DNA of 45,566 nucleotides from Bdellovibrionales bacterium GWB1_55_8. Lineage in GTDB: Bacteria > Bdellovibrionota > UBA1018. How positions within the stretch are numbered: position 1 is the first letter of the stretch; each line of letters begins with the position of its first letter. The position numbers and the translations under genes were made by a program. This document shows positions 15,158 through 24,499 of the stretch, in pieces. The stretch spans positions 59,806-105,371 of the forward strand of contig MEPR01000058.1 of the NCBI GenBank assembly GCA_001769835.1, read 5' to 3'. The notes beneath the pieces were generated by a model, which saw only the letters and a program-made list of their open reading frames with translations, did not search any database and was not told the origin of the DNA.

Positions 15158-17782
15158 ATGGAAAACGGACATGGAAGTCTCCGTGTGCTGCCTCGCAGCG
15201 ACAGGAGCAAGAGCCGCACAAGGCCTCAATCACAGCTCATTTTGTCAAACACCAAGGATCCGATTGCTGAAGTGGCGAGCATTCTGGTGTTTGCGCTCAG
15301 CGTCTTCGCGCTTTTCGCGCTGATGACGTATCAACCCGGAGACCCGTCCCTGTTCAGCAACATGCGCGGCCCCGCGGCAAACGCGTGCGGCAGGGTCGGC
15401 GCGTACCTCGCTTCCGGCGTTCTTCAGTGGTTTGGAATGGGATCGTTCCTTCTTCCCGCAGCCCTCTTCTTCATCGCTGCCGCGGTTTACCGACGTGAGG
15501 GATCGCTGCGTCTCCTCGGAACGCTGGGCGGAATGACCGTGGCGGTCATGGCGTTCACCATATTTTTAACACTTCAATGGAAGTACTGGCCCTTTGCGGG
15601 AGCCCTGCTGCTCACCGGTGGCGCGCTTGGAGCCTGGGCGAGCGATCTTCTCGTGCAGCAGTTCAATCCCCTTGGGTCATCGATTGTCGCCTTGGTGATA
15701 TTTGCCATCGCACTGGCCCTCTCAACGCCCATGAGCGTGGCGCGACTGGGCGCAATCGTGCTGAAAACGACCGGAATTGTTACGTGGCGTCTGAGCAAAA
15801 TGGCCTCCACTTATCTCGCGTATCTTCTTGGTCTCGTTGTGATGCGCTCGGCTCATTCCGCTGGCGACCTGCTGGAGCGAATGATCGCGGCGTCCATTAA
15901 AAGAGCGAAAGAGCGTTCCCGCGCCGCCAAAGCGCTTCCCACGCAGAAGAAGCCGGAACTGGAAATCGGGATCGAGTCATCAAGTGAAGACGACATGCCC
16001 TCTGAGCTGGCGGCCTCCGCGCCAGAAATTGAAGACGCGAGACTCGAAGCCAATTCGCCCGATTCTCCCGGCACGCCGTTCGAAGCGCCCAATGCACTTC
16101 CTGAACTGGAAACCGCGCCGGCATCCCTGCCGGTGAAGCTGGATAAAGAGCCTACGATCGTACCCCGGGAGGAATTCGGCGAGAATGAAGTCGAGAAGGA
16201 AAAAAACCGCGCGGCGGAGATTGCGGCCCGCGCAGCAAGCAAGCTGGCTCGAGTGGCAAAGACCAGACGTGGCCACTGGAAGGTTCCACCTGTCGAATTC
16301 CTGAAAAAGGTGCCGAAGGTCGAATCATCGATCGACCGGGAAAAGCTGATCGCCAATTCCCTCATCCTGAAACAGAAGTTCGCCGACTTCGGAATTGACG
16401 GCGAAGTGACCGCAGTCCGCCCGGGTCCGGTCATCACCCTTTACGAGTTCAAGCCCGGTCCGGGCGTGAAAGTTTCGCGTATCGCCGCGCTCGCCGACGA
16501 CCTCTCGATGGCCCTCTCCGCGCAAAGCGTCCGCATTCTCGCACCGCTGCCCGGAAAATCCGTCGTGGGTATCGAAATCCCGAGCGACCAGAGAGAAACG
16601 GTCTATTTCAGGGAATTTCTCCAGAATTCTGATTTCAATGGCGCTCGCCATTCGATCCCGGTCGCGATGGGCAAGGACATCGGGGGGCAAACCTATATTT
16701 CAGATCTCGCCCGCATGCCCCACTTGCTTTGCGCAGGTCAAACCGGTTCCGGAAAATCCGTTTTCATGAACGGTCTCATCTGCTCCCTTCTGTACCGTTT
16801 CACCCCTGATGAACTACGAATGATTCTTGTCGATCCCAAATTCATTGAATTCCGTTCTTACCAGGACATCCCTCACCTGCTTCTTCCGGTGGTTGATGAT
16901 CCGAAACATGCCAGCCTCGCTTTGAAATGGGCCGTGCGTGAAATGGAAAGGCGCTATCGGATTCTTGCGAAACTGGGAACCCGCAACCTCGCCACGTTCA
17001 ATCAGAAGATTGATGATCTGGGCGCGGACGTGGTCCATGACCTGCTTTTCTCCGAAGAAAATCAGGGGGAAATGGCGCTTCAAGTCGCGGGTAGCGACTG
17101 GATGGAGGCATTTGAGCCGGGCGAGGACGGAGCGCCACGAGTCAGCAAGCTCCCATACATTGTCGTGATCATTGACGAGCTCGCCGATCTGATGATGACC
17201 GCACGAAAAGAGGTCGAGATCTCGATCGCGCGTCTTGCTCAGAAAGCGCGTGCCGCGGGGATTCACCTGATCGCCGCAACTCAGCGTCCCTCAACGGACG
17301 TCATCACGGGCCTGATCAAGGCTAACCTTCCTTCGCGTGTATCCTTCCAGCTCGCCAGCTATGCCGACTCGCGCACGATCCTGGACCGATCGGGAGCGGA
17401 AAGACTGCTCGGGCAAGGGGATATGCTCTTCATTCCTCCGGGAATGTCGCAGCCGGTTCGACTGCACGGCGCCTATGTCGACGATGATGAGATCGAAAAA
17501 ATCACCTCGTTCCTCAGATCACAGGGCAAGCCGAATTACCGGGAAGACATCCTACTCAACGAAGAGGAAGACGAGGATGCGGATGGAATGGATGACAAGG
17601 ACGAGATGTTCGACGAAGCCGTCGAGCTCGTTCGCCGCGCCGGGCACGCGTCTGCAAGTTTTCTGCAGCGGCATCTCAAGATCGGATACAACCGCGCCGC
17701 ACGGATGATTGAAACCATGGAAAACAGGGGCATCGTCGGACCTGCCGATGGTGCGAGACCCAGGGACGTATTGATGAGGTGA
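15158..17782 (+). CDS. ftsK: DNA translocase FtsK
   Basis: FtsK couples septation to chromosome segregation by pumping DNA at the division septum. The 874-residue protein has an N-terminal membrane domain with about four or five spans (residues about 35-210), an acidic/Pro-rich linker (about 245-350), and the alpha/beta motor with Walker A GQTGSGKS at 527-534 and Walker [13 protein letters not shown] (D673). The C-terminal gamma domain (about 815-874, [18 protein letters not shown]) is the DNA-reading winged helix that recognises KOPS. A stretch of about 40 residues before the Walker B ([20 protein letters not shown]) looks longer than in common FtsK and may be a lineage insert. The first 30 residues are basic and weakly conserved, so the true start could be slightly downstream. 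Confidence 0.93.
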   Translation: MENGHGSLRVLPRSDRSKSRTRPQSQLILSNTKDPIAEVASILVFALSVFALFALMTYQPGDPSLFSNMRGPAANACGRVGAYLASGVLQWFGMGSFLLPAALFFIAAAVYRREGSLRLLGTLGGMTVAVMAFTIFLTLQWKYWPFAGALLLTGGALGAWASDLLVQQFNPLGSSIVALVIFAIALALSTPMSVARLGAIVLKTTGIVTWRLSKMASTYLAYLLGLVVMRSAHSAGDLLERMIAASIKRAKERSRAAKALPTQKKPELEIGIESSSEDDMPSELAASAPEIEDARLEANSPDSPGTPFEAPNALPELETAPASLPVKLDKEPTIVPREEFGENEVEKEKNRAAEIAARAASKLARVAKTRRGHWKVPPVEFLKKVPKVESSIDREKLIANSLILKQKFADFGIDGEVTAVRPGPVITLYEFKPGPGVKVSRIAALADDLSMALSAQSVRILAPLPGKSVVGIEIPSDQRETVYFREFLQNSDFNGARHSIPVAMGKDIGGQTYISDLARMPHLLCAGQTGSGKSVFMNGLICSLLYRFTPDELRMILVDPKFIEFRSYQDIPHLLLPVVDDPKHASLALKWAVREMERRYRILAKLGTRNLATFNQKIDDLGADVVHDLLFSEENQGEMALQVAGSDWMEAFEPGEDGAPRVSKLPYIVVIIDELADLMMTARKEVEISIARLAQKARAAGIHLIAATQRPSTDVITGLIKANLPSRVSFQLASYADSRTILDRSGAERLLGQGDMLFIPPGMSQPVRLHGAYVDDDEIEKITSFLRSQGKPNYREDILLNEEEDEDADGMDDKDEMFDEAVELVRRAGHASASFLQRHLKIGYNRAARMIETMENRGIVGPADGARPRDVLMR

Positions 17783-17785
17783 TGA

Positions 17786-18064
17786 ATGATTGGCAAGAAG
17801 TGGTTCGCAATTACTGGAACGATTCTTCTGATCACGGCAATCGCATGGGGAGTTCAACGCGCTGAAGCGGAAGAGAGCCTTGACAGGGAAGTTCAGCCGG
17901 ATCCGAAGCCATCTCCCGTGCCGGACCCCAAGCAAGTGAAAGGGAAGCGTGGAATCGAAAAGGAAACCGAAGGAACCAACGCCCCCAACCGCTTCGAAGC
18001 GGACACCGTCATCAAGAGTCGCTATCAGCTCGACGGAGAACCCCTTGAAGTGGATCCGGATTGA
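17786..18064 (+). CDS. Small exported protein, function unknown
   Basis: A 92-residue protein beginning four bases after ftsK stops. It has a clear signal peptide (WFAITGTILLITAIAWGVQRAEA, residues 6-28, cleavage likely after AEA), followed by a short charged, Pro-rich segment with no recognised domain (PDPKPSPVPDPKQVKGK). The end overlaps the TTG start of the nucleotidyltransferase gene by 20 bases. The position resembles that of lolA in many genomes, but the protein is far too short and shows no LolA sequence. It could be a remnant or a small lineage-specific periplasmic protein. Confidence 0.6.
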   Translation: MIGKKWFAITGTILLITAIAWGVQRAEAEESLDREVQPDPKPSPVPDPKQVKGKRGIEKETEGTNAPNRFEADTVIKSRYQLDGEPLEVDPD

Positions 18065-19409
18065 TCGGGCTTTTCCACTTCCTGATCACGTCAAGAAGGC
18101 CCTGCAACGTCTGGACGAGGCCGGTCATGTGGCCTACATCGTCGGCGGAAGCGTCCGCGACCTGCTTCTTGGGCGCACGGCGAAAGACCATGACATTGCC
18201 ACCAGCGCCAGCCCGGACGAACTGACGGATCTGTTTCCTGAAGCGATCACCGTCGGCAAGGCTTTCGGCGTGTTGAAGATTCCGATTCGCGACACGTCAT
18301 CGGAGGCGCAGGAATTTCTTGAAATCGCCACGTTCCGCGAAGATCTTGAATATGAAGACCACCGGCACCCCACGAACGTGAAATTCTCCGGCCCTGCGGA
18401 AGACGCCAAACGCCGCGACTTCACAATCAACGCTCTCTTTTACGATCCAAAGACGGCGCGCATTCTCGATACCGTGAACGGCCTCGAAGATCTGAACGCG
18501 AAGCTGATCCGCGCGATCGGAAACCCACGCCAGCGATTTCGGGAAGACGCGCTAAGACTGCTTCGAGCCGTGCGCTTCAGCGGTGCCCTGGATTTCGCCA
18601 TTGAAAAGGGAACAGCGGAGGCACTTCGGGAGAAGGCCCGCCTCGTTTCACATGTGAGCGGTGAACGCATTCGAGATGAACTCAATTTGATGCTCACGGG
18701 GCCGAAACCCAAGCTCTCGATTGAGAACCTGTCCTCGCTCGGCCTTCTGAAGGTGATATTGCCCGAACTCGAAGCGTTGAAAGGGGTGGCGCAATCCCCG
18801 CTTTATCATCCCGAGGGCGATGTCTGGGCGCACACGCTGAAGACCCTTGAACGACTCACCCAACAACATCCGAAGCGATCGATGGTTCTCGCCTGGGGCG
18901 CGCTCCTTCACGATGTCGGAAAAGCGCAGGCAAGCGCGCGAAACGCCCGCCGAAACTTCAATGGTCACGAGGTAGACGGCGCGCGTATCACAAAAATCAT
19001 CTGTGAACGCCTTCGAATGTCTGGAGCCGAAACCGAAGCGATCTCCGGATTGGTGGCAGACCATCTGAAGTTCAAGGATGTGTTTCAAATGCGTGAATCC
19101 ACTCTGCAGCGCTTCATTCGCCAGCCGCATTTTGAAGATCTCCTGGAACTCCATCATGCTGATGCGACGGCATCGGACGGGAACCTGGCTTATTACGAAT
19201 TTTGCGCATCCAGATTTCAGGAATTCAAAAATCAGCCCACGCCTTCGGCTCCGCGACTCATTGATGGAAACGATCTGATTCAACTGGGCATCAAGCCCGG
19301 GCCGGAATTCTCTCAAATAATCAGAACCATTGAGGATTTAGCGCTAGAGGGCGCACTCCACAGCAAAGAAGATGCACTGGAATACGTGATCAAACATTTT
19401 GTGAAATAA
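18045..19409 (+). CDS. cca: CCA-adding enzyme / poly(A) polymerase family nucleotidyltransferase with HD domain
   Basis: A class II tRNA nucleotidyltransferase-type protein of about 454 residues. The head has the signature VGGSVRDLLLGRTAKDHDIA (two metal-binding Asp in DHD), then the ERxA-type segments RRDFTINALFYDP and FREDALRLLRAVRF. The C-terminal half carries an HD phosphohydrolase domain (WGALLHDVGKA), as in CCA enzymes that also trim 2',3'-phosphates. TTG 18045 is chosen because GGAG lies six bases upstream and the family sequence begins soon after. The frame is open to 17949, but that part lies inside the small exported gene. A poly(A) polymerase (PcnB) role is the alternative; residues alone do not decide. 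Confidence 0.85.
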   Translation: MKWIRIDRAFPLPDHVKKALQRLDEAGHVAYIVGGSVRDLLLGRTAKDHDIATSASPDELTDLFPEAITVGKAFGVLKIPIRDTSSEAQEFLEIATFREDLEYEDHRHPTNVKFSGPAEDAKRRDFTINALFYDPKTARILDTVNGLEDLNAKLIRAIGNPRQRFREDALRLLRAVRFSGALDFAIEKGTAEALREKARLVSHVSGERIRDELNLMLTGPKPKLSIENLSSLGLLKVILPELEALKGVAQSPLYHPEGDVWAHTLKTLERLTQQHPKRSMVLAWGALLHDVGKAQASARNARRNFNGHEVDGARITKIICERLRMSGAETEAISGLVADHLKFKDVFQMRESTLQRFIRQPHFEDLLELHHADATASDGNLAYYEFCASRFQEFKNQPTPSAPRLIDGNDLIQLGIKPGPEFSQIIRTIEDLALEGALHSKEDALEYVIKHFVK

Positions 19410-19431
19410 TTGACACGTAGCATCATTCATG

Positions 19432-19459
19432 GGAAAACCCGCTCACGCGGGAATTTTCC
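19432..19459 (+). terminator. Stem-loop between cca and the protease gene
   Basis: GGAAAA-CCCGC (19432-19442), loop TCAC, GCGGG (19447-19451), AA bulge, TTTTCC (19454-19459) form a hairpin 22 bases after the cca stop. There is only a short T-run, so it is at best a weak intrinsic terminator. It covers the region just after ATG 19429, which favours GTG 19483 as the protease start. Confidence 0.4.
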
Positions 19460-19482
19460 AGCGACTGCCACGCGAGGACAAC

Positions 19483-20259
19483 GTGATCAAGAACACCGTT
19501 TTGCCTTCTTTACTAGCGGGACTCATCACCCTTGCTCCTTCACTGTCCCACTCCTCTCCGACCATCGCAGGCGGCACGGAAGTGCCCCCCGGACACATCA
19601 TCGCCCGGACTACCGTGGCGCTGCTGATGGACGTGGCGGACGGACAGGCTCTTTGCACCGGTTCCATCATCGAGGATGACATCATTCTTACCGCCGCCCA
19701 CTGTATTGACGGGGCCATCAAGACGACGATCGTCTTCGGGACGGAGCTACGCAAAGCTAGACACGTGACGCTCGCCACCGCCACTTTCGTTGCACCGGGT
19801 TACCGCACAAACGCCAAAACTCCAGACATCGCGTTGGTGCGTTTTGAGGGAGGCCTGCCCGCAGGTTACGAAACAGCTGAAATCATGCCGTCCACGCGAT
19901 CACCCAAAAAACGAGAACGCGTCATTCTCGCCGGCTACGGCATCACCAGCATGAAGGAACAAAAAGGATCGGGCGTACTTCGCCAGGTGGAACAAACCAT
20001 CACCTCGTCGTCCGGACCTCAGGCCTACGAAGTCACTGTGACCCAAAGAGGAAAAACGGGCGCCTGCCCGGGCGATTCGGGTGGTCCGGCCTACACCGAA
20101 AACGGTCATCAGCTCTTTGGCATCGCAAGCAGAATTTTCCTGCCCTTCATATCTCCCTGCGGCGTCAGGGCGGTTTATACGAATGCCAATCACCCGGAGA
20201 TGAGGCAACTCATCCAAACCGAAATCGAGAATCTTCGCAAGCTACCGTCCGGACGATAA
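19483..20259 (+). CDS. Exported S1 (chymotrypsin-fold) serine protease
   Basis: A 258-residue secreted serine protease. Signal peptide VLPSLLAGLITLAPSLSHS is followed almost at once by PTIAGGTEVPPG, which resembles the mature N-terminus (IVGG-type) with a very short or absent propeptide. The triad is complete: His73 in TAAHC, Asp115 in TPDIALVRF and Ser199 in GDSGGP. Cys pairs around the His (ALCTGS/AAHC) and around the Ser (GACPGDS/SPCGVR) match conserved S1 disulphides. The residue equivalent to trypsin Asp189 is Gly193, so trypsin-like Lys/Arg specificity is not expected. GTG 19483 is chosen (GAGG five bases upstream, signal peptide at the start) over ATG 19429. The 3' end overlaps the convergent DUF167 gene by 18 bases. 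Confidence 0.88.
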   Translation: MIKNTVLPSLLAGLITLAPSLSHSSPTIAGGTEVPPGHIIARTTVALLMDVADGQALCTGSIIEDDIILTAAHCIDGAIKTTIVFGTELRKARHVTLATATFVAPGYRTNAKTPDIALVRFEGGLPAGYETAEIMPSTRSPKKRERVILAGYGITSMKEQKGSGVLRQVEQTITSSSGPQAYEVTVTQRGKTGACPGDSGGPAYTENGHQLFGIASRIFLPFISPCGVRAVYTNANHPEMRQLIQTEIENLRKLPSGR

Positions 20260-20559
20260 CGCCTGCAAGACCTGGTTCAAGCTTGCGCCCGAACACAGGA
20301 CATCTTTCATTTTGGAACTATCGCCCCTGACGATCACGAGCTGCGAAATCGGGAGTTTGAGCTGCTTCTTCAAGAAGCGCAGCAACTCCTCGTTGGCAGC
20401 GCCGTCCACGGGTGGTGCTGCCACACGTATTTTCAAGCGCGCCGGCTCACCATGCGGGCCCATGACCTCGGTTCGCGAGGCTTTCGGCTGAACCAGAATA
20501 CGGACGATCACACCGCCGGAAACTTCGGAAATCCATGCGGAGGTTGCGTCAGCGCTCAT
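20242..20559 (-). CDS. DUF167 / YggU family protein
   Basis: A 105-residue DUF167 protein, a small conserved alpha/beta fold of unknown biochemical function. Typical segments are VRILVQPKASRTEVMG, LKIRVAAPPVDGAANEELL and LVIVRGDSSKMKDV. It overlaps the upstream NFACT gene by 11 bases, so the two are translated from one transcript. DUF167 genes often neighbour the YggS/YggT group or RNA-related genes; the pairing with an RqcH-like gene suggests, without proof, a translation-related role. Confidence 0.88.
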   Translation of the reverse strand: MSADATSAWISEVSGGVIVRILVQPKASRTEVMGPHGEPARLKIRVAAPPVDGAANEELLRFLKKQLKLPISQLVIVRGDSSKMKDVLCSGASLNQVLQALSSGR

Positions 20560-22030
20560 TGGTTCCCATCAGCGTCTTGATCCTGCTGGAGTCGGGCTCC
20601 ACGATCAGCGTCTTGTTGTGGGTATAGGAAGCTTCCGTCGAATCCTTGATTCTCTTAACGTGCTTTTTAAACGTGTAGTCCACTTCGGTTTTCCCCCATT
20701 CCTCGCCGCCACTGAAATAGACTGCCAGGACCGCTCCATCCAGGAGCGTCTCCAATGGAGCGGACTTGCCCTGCGGCAACGGAATGACGACATGTGCACC
20801 GGGCCGCCCGCGGACGTGCATCCAGATATCGTTTCCGCGCGCGATCTTGAATGTGAGTTCCAGATTTTCAGCACTGCTCTTGCCGACATAGATCGGCAGA
20901 CCGTCCCGGGACCTGAAACTCCTGCCAAGCCACCCCGCGCGTTTGGGTTCTTTTTTTCCGGGAACATTCTCCACCGCAACATGTCGGATCCCCGCCGCGT
21001 TTTCCAGACGCTCGAGAGATTTCCAATCAGGATGAAACGGGACATCAGCGAGGTGATGCTTCAAACGAGAAATGGTCGCCGAAAACTGATCTCGCCGCGA
21101 CTCCCCTTCCGCAATCCTCCGGGCCTTCCTCTTCGCCAGCGAGTAGAATTTCTCAACCTGCTCTGATGCGGACAGCCTGGAATCACAAGGAATCAGCCGA
21201 ATCGCGCCATCGTGGCGAAAATCCGGCAGCCGTCTCGCATCATCGACACAAGCAGGCGGATCGTGAAGAACTGCCTTGAGAAGATCACCGTAAGTTCGCC
21301 AGTCCGGCTCGGCCCCGCCCCTCGCGACCGACTCCTCACTCTGCCTCAGCCGGTCCTCCGCCTTACCCAGGACGGCTTTGAGTTCACGCTGAGCCGTTCG
21401 CACGCGCGTTTCGAAAGCCTCCTGATCAAGGTCCTTTTCGATGGCACGCCAGAGCGCTTCACCAGATTCGGTAATTTCCGCACGAATCGGAGGCTCCAGA
21501 GGAGCTTGGGATATTTCGGGCGGGCTGAAGTAGGTTTCCTCCTCCAGCGAAGTCGAGCGAGACCGGGCGATCACCTTCCATCGCCTGATGGAGGGGTCAC
21601 CCTCCACGAGCAGTGCTTCGGGCGTCGCCGGTATCAGGGAAATGAGAAGTCCCAACTTCGCTGCTTCCCCTGTTTCAAACCAGAGAATGATCATGCGTTC
21701 CCGTTTTAGAGCTTCAAGAGAATGGATTCGTCGCCCCTTGATCTGCTTGGAAACGGCCAGATCGAACGGCGAGCGGGTTCCCGTCTGTGCTGCACGAGGC
21801 CCCTTTCCATCGCGATAGGCAAAATAGGGATGTCGCGGCCTGACGCTGAACAGGAAAACGCCGTCCTTGCGTCGTCCGCTGGTTCGAATGAGCCATTCCC
21901 CCTTCAGAAAACCCTGAGGAAAACGGCCACGCTCCGGAACAACCCACTGCTCAACATGCTGGCCCGCGAGTTCCGAGTGAGCAAGTGCCGCCATTTTCTC
22001 GATTTCACGCCAGTTCAGCACTAAAGCCAT
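20549..22030 (-). CDS. NFACT / RqcH-like ribosome quality control protein
   Basis: RqcH/NEMF-family proteins bind stalled 50S subunits and direct C-terminal alanine tailing; members were earlier called fibronectin-binding proteins. The 493-residue protein has an NFACT-N-like part (residues 1 to about 200), a central helical/coiled-coil part (about 215-360) and an intact NFACT-R domain near the C-terminus: RDGLPIYVGKSSAENLELTF, NDIWMHVRGRPGAHVVIP and the basic FKKHVKRIK. It is shorter than the usual 560-580 residues. By eye, the N-domain Asp-Arg motif needed for tailing reads RERMI here, Glu-Arg in place of Asp-Arg. ATG 22030 is divergent from the RlmI-like gene, with a 35-base gap. Confidence 0.82.
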   Translation of the reverse strand: MALVLNWREIEKMAALAHSELAGQHVEQWVVPERGRFPQGFLKGEWLIRTSGRRKDGVFLFSVRPRHPYFAYRDGKGPRAAQTGTRSPFDLAVSKQIKGRRIHSLEALKRERMIILWFETGEAAKLGLLISLIPATPEALLVEGDPSIRRWKVIARSRSTSLEEETYFSPPEISQAPLEPPIRAEITESGEALWRAIEKDLDQEAFETRVRTAQRELKAVLGKAEDRLRQSEESVARGGAEPDWRTYGDLLKAVLHDPPACVDDARRLPDFRHDGAIRLIPCDSRLSASEQVEKFYSLAKRKARRIAEGESRRDQFSATISRLKHHLADVPFHPDWKSLERLENAAGIRHVAVENVPGKKEPKRAGWLGRSFRSRDGLPIYVGKSSAENLELTFKIARGNDIWMHVRGRPGAHVVIPLPQGKSAPLETLLDGAVLAVYFSGGEEWGKTEVDYTFKKHVKRIKDSTEASYTHNKTLIVEPDSSRIKTLMGTNER

Positions 22031-22065
22031 GTCCGCGATTCTAGTTCATCCGGGAGGTGCCCGCC

Positions 22066-23469
22066 ATGCGGAACTATGTTACGGTGGGCGGCATGTCCGA
22101 ATCCATTCAGAGCAGTAAACCCACCCTCTGGCGCCTCCGCGCAGGAGCTGATCGACGTTTCCGCATGGGCCACCCCTGGGTCTACTCCAATGAATTGACT
22201 GACAGTCCGAAGGGCATCGAACCAGGCGCTCCGGTGGAGCTCCGTGATGCTGCCGGCAACTTCCTGGCACGCGGCTACGGAAACCCGCATTCGCTGATTT
22301 CATTTCGCGCGCTGACGCGGAATTCAGAGATCCAGGATCCAGGCTCGGTGGAAGCTCTGAAAACAACTCTCGTACGAGCCAAGGTGGTACGCCGAATGGT
22401 CGGGCTGGGCGATGTAAGCCATCGCTGGATTTTCGGGGAAGCGGACGGTTTGCCGGGATTAATCCTGGATCGATTCCGCGTCGGGGCATCGCGCCAGGTT
22501 GTTTCTATTCAAGCCCATACTGCTGGAGCAGACCGGCTTATTCCACGAATTATGGACGCGTTGCAGCTGATCGCGCAGGAATCCGATGACATCTCCTGGG
22601 ACAACACCAGCGTCATTTTGAGAAACGATCTTGGGGTGCGCAAACTCGAGGGCGTTCCCGAAACCGCGCCGCAGTTGCTGAAAAGCATACCTGGAATGGA
22701 CTACTCGAATCTGGATATCAAAGTCGCCTCTGCTGCTCCGGCTCAAGGCTCGGGAAAACTGCATCTGGAGCTAAGAGCGGATCTGCTGAAAGGTCAGAAA
22801 ACAGGTTTTTTTCTCGACCAGTTTGCCAACATTCAACTCGCCGCCTTGCGCTCTCAAAACATGAAAGCAGTCGGCTCCAAGATCAGGATTCTTGACCTCT
22901 GTTGTTACGTCGGGCAATGGTCGGCGCAGCTCGCGCGCCTTTTCCTTGAGGCAGGCCATCCGGTCGAAATCGTGGCCGTGGATGCGTCAGCGCGCGCTCT
23001 CGAGCTGGCCAAGGTCAACATCGAACGCCAGCGTTCAAGTACGAACCTGCCGCCACTCAAATGTGAATTTCTCCGCCTCGATGTACTCAAGGAACTCGGC
23101 AGCATTGGAAACAGCGGTGACACCCCGGCTGATTTCGACCTCGTCATTTCCGACCCTCCCGCTCTCATTCAAGGACGCAAAGACATCCCGGCGGGAACAC
23201 ATGCCTATTTGCAGCTAAACACGCAGGTATTCCGCCTCGTCCGTGAGGGTGGTCTCGTTGTATCTTGCTCCTGCTCGGGCCTGCTTGAAGAAGAGGATTT
23301 CGTCCGAACTATTGGAAAAGCGGCCTATCGCAATCGAAGGCAGGTCCGTTGGGTGGCGCGAGGTTCACAGTCACCAGACCACCCCATGCTCGCGGAATTT
23401 CCTGAAGGACGTTATCTGAAGTGCTGGATCGGAGTTCCATTTGCGTCAGTCTCATCCCGCCCATCCTAG
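22066..23469 (+). CDS. Class I SAM-dependent rRNA methyltransferase, RlmI family (PUA plus m5C MTase)
   Basis: RlmI-type enzymes make 5-methylcytosine in 23S rRNA. The 467-residue protein begins with a PUA domain (AGADRRFRMGHPWVYSNEL, then GNFLARGYGNPHSLISFRAL). A linker domain follows (FGEADGLPGLILDRF) and then the Rossmann MTase with KTGFFLDQ, motif I ILDLCCYVGQWS, motif IV DFDLVISDPPALI and the catalytic-Cys motif VSCSCSG. It is longer than E. coli RlmI (396 residues) because of extra residues in the central part. ATG 22066 has GGGAGG eight bases upstream; a further in-frame ATG at 22093 is possible. The exact C target cannot be read from the sequence. Confidence 0.88.
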   Translation: MRNYVTVGGMSESIQSSKPTLWRLRAGADRRFRMGHPWVYSNELTDSPKGIEPGAPVELRDAAGNFLARGYGNPHSLISFRALTRNSEIQDPGSVEALKTTLVRAKVVRRMVGLGDVSHRWIFGEADGLPGLILDRFRVGASRQVVSIQAHTAGADRLIPRIMDALQLIAQESDDISWDNTSVILRNDLGVRKLEGVPETAPQLLKSIPGMDYSNLDIKVASAAPAQGSGKLHLELRADLLKGQKTGFFLDQFANIQLAALRSQNMKAVGSKIRILDLCCYVGQWSAQLARLFLEAGHPVEIVAVDASARALELAKVNIERQRSSTNLPPLKCEFLRLDVLKELGSIGNSGDTPADFDLVISDPPALIQGRKDIPAGTHAYLQLNTQVFRLVREGGLVVSCSCSGLLEEEDFVRTIGKAAYRNRRQVRWVARGSQSPDHPMLAEFPEGRYLKCWIGVPFASVSSRPS

Positions 23470-23672
23470 GATTGTAACTGAACTGATCGCGCAAACTGCA
23501 AGCTGACCCATTGCAATACACTGGATATTCGCCGTTTTTTCGTTCGACACCGAACCTCTACCTTGTCTGAAAGCTTCTGAGGATTCCGTCTTTAGCAGGC
23601 ACGCCGATTGCTAACTCAGTCCACGGTTTTTTCATTCCTTAGAAAATCTTTTACAACTTCCTAGAGGTGACC
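23470..23672. other. Intergenic region upstream of the exported unknown gene
   Basis: About 200 bases without a coding frame. It ends with the ribosome site AGAGG five bases before ATG 23673. T-rich runs are present (23536-23541 and 23630-23635), but no -35/-10 pair with good spacing and no convincing terminator hairpin could be seen. Confidence 0.5.
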
Positions 23673-24461
23673 ATGTTCAAACGTTCTCTGGCTCTGGCTC
23701 TGGCATTGGCTGCTGCTACGCTTATCGTGTCCGGAACATCAGCGTCTTACGCGTATGAAGCTCAGCTCCAGACCGTTCTTGGCAAGGCAAACTTCGAAAG
23801 GCGCAGTACCGTCGTGCCAATGGCAGTTTGCGAAGCCGAACCGTGCGCAAAACCGACCATTTACTGGAGCCTCGTCCTGATCGACGGCGGTGTACGCTAC
23901 GAGGTGAATCAGATTTTCGCGTTGGGGAGCAGAACACAACCCTCCTCCATTGAGATCGCCGGGGTGCGCGTAAACCTCGGTGCTCAGGTCGAAATCGAAG
24001 GCCGGGTTCAAGCGCTCGGTTCAGACTATGCACTCGTCAGCGACGTCAACAAGGCCACGATTCTGCCCGATGATGTAGAATCAAACGAAACACCGCAGGT
24101 TCAGCAACTGTTTTTACCCATGGCGTACGGCTGGACCTGCCTGTCCCAGGAAGAGCGTGTTCCTCTTCAGGTACACATCCTGTACAGCGGTAATCAGGCA
24201 GGTGCTGACCGTTTTGAGATCCACGTCGGCCAGATTCGCAGCACCTCGATCAAGCCCGTGGCAACCGCTCTCGATGCCATCCAGAACGTCGACGAAGAAC
24301 GAATCATATTCCGCGGGAAGGGCGACTCCGGAGTGCTCCAAGTCTTGATTGACCGCACCCAGGAGCGCTTCAACGATCTGCCCGCTTTTCTGACGATGTC
24401 AAAGGGCGATCCAGGCGCCTTCATCGTGCACGACCTGCGCTGCGATAGAACCCGGTTCTGA
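23673..24461 (+). CDS. Exported protein, function unknown
   Basis: A 262-residue protein with a signal peptide (RSLALALALAAATLIVSG, cleavage probably at SYA-YEA). The mature part is mostly beta by appearance and contains the paired segments SSIEIAGVRVNLGAQVEIEG and DYALVSDVNKATILPDD. Four Cys (CEAEPC near residue 50, then TCLSQ and LRCDR near the end) could make two disulphides. No known domain was recognised. ATG 23673 has AGAGG just upstream; GTG 23667 is too close to that site. It stands alone between two RNA methyltransferase genes. Confidence 0.7.
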   Translation: MFKRSLALALALAAATLIVSGTSASYAYEAQLQTVLGKANFERRSTVVPMAVCEAEPCAKPTIYWSLVLIDGGVRYEVNQIFALGSRTQPSSIEIAGVRVNLGAQVEIEGRVQALGSDYALVSDVNKATILPDDVESNETPQVQQLFLPMAYGWTCLSQEERVPLQVHILYSGNQAGADRFEIHVGQIRSTSIKPVATALDAIQNVDEERIIFRGKGDSGVLQVLIDRTQERFNDLPAFLTMSKGDPGAFIVHDLRCDRTRF

Positions 24462-24499
24462 CGCTCGACTAGGCGCGAAAAAGCTGATACCTCGTCTGC

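Noticed and set aside
17786-18064. LolA as the identity of the small exported gene after ftsK
   Set aside because: The position is suggestive, but the protein is only 92 residues and has no LolA sequence.
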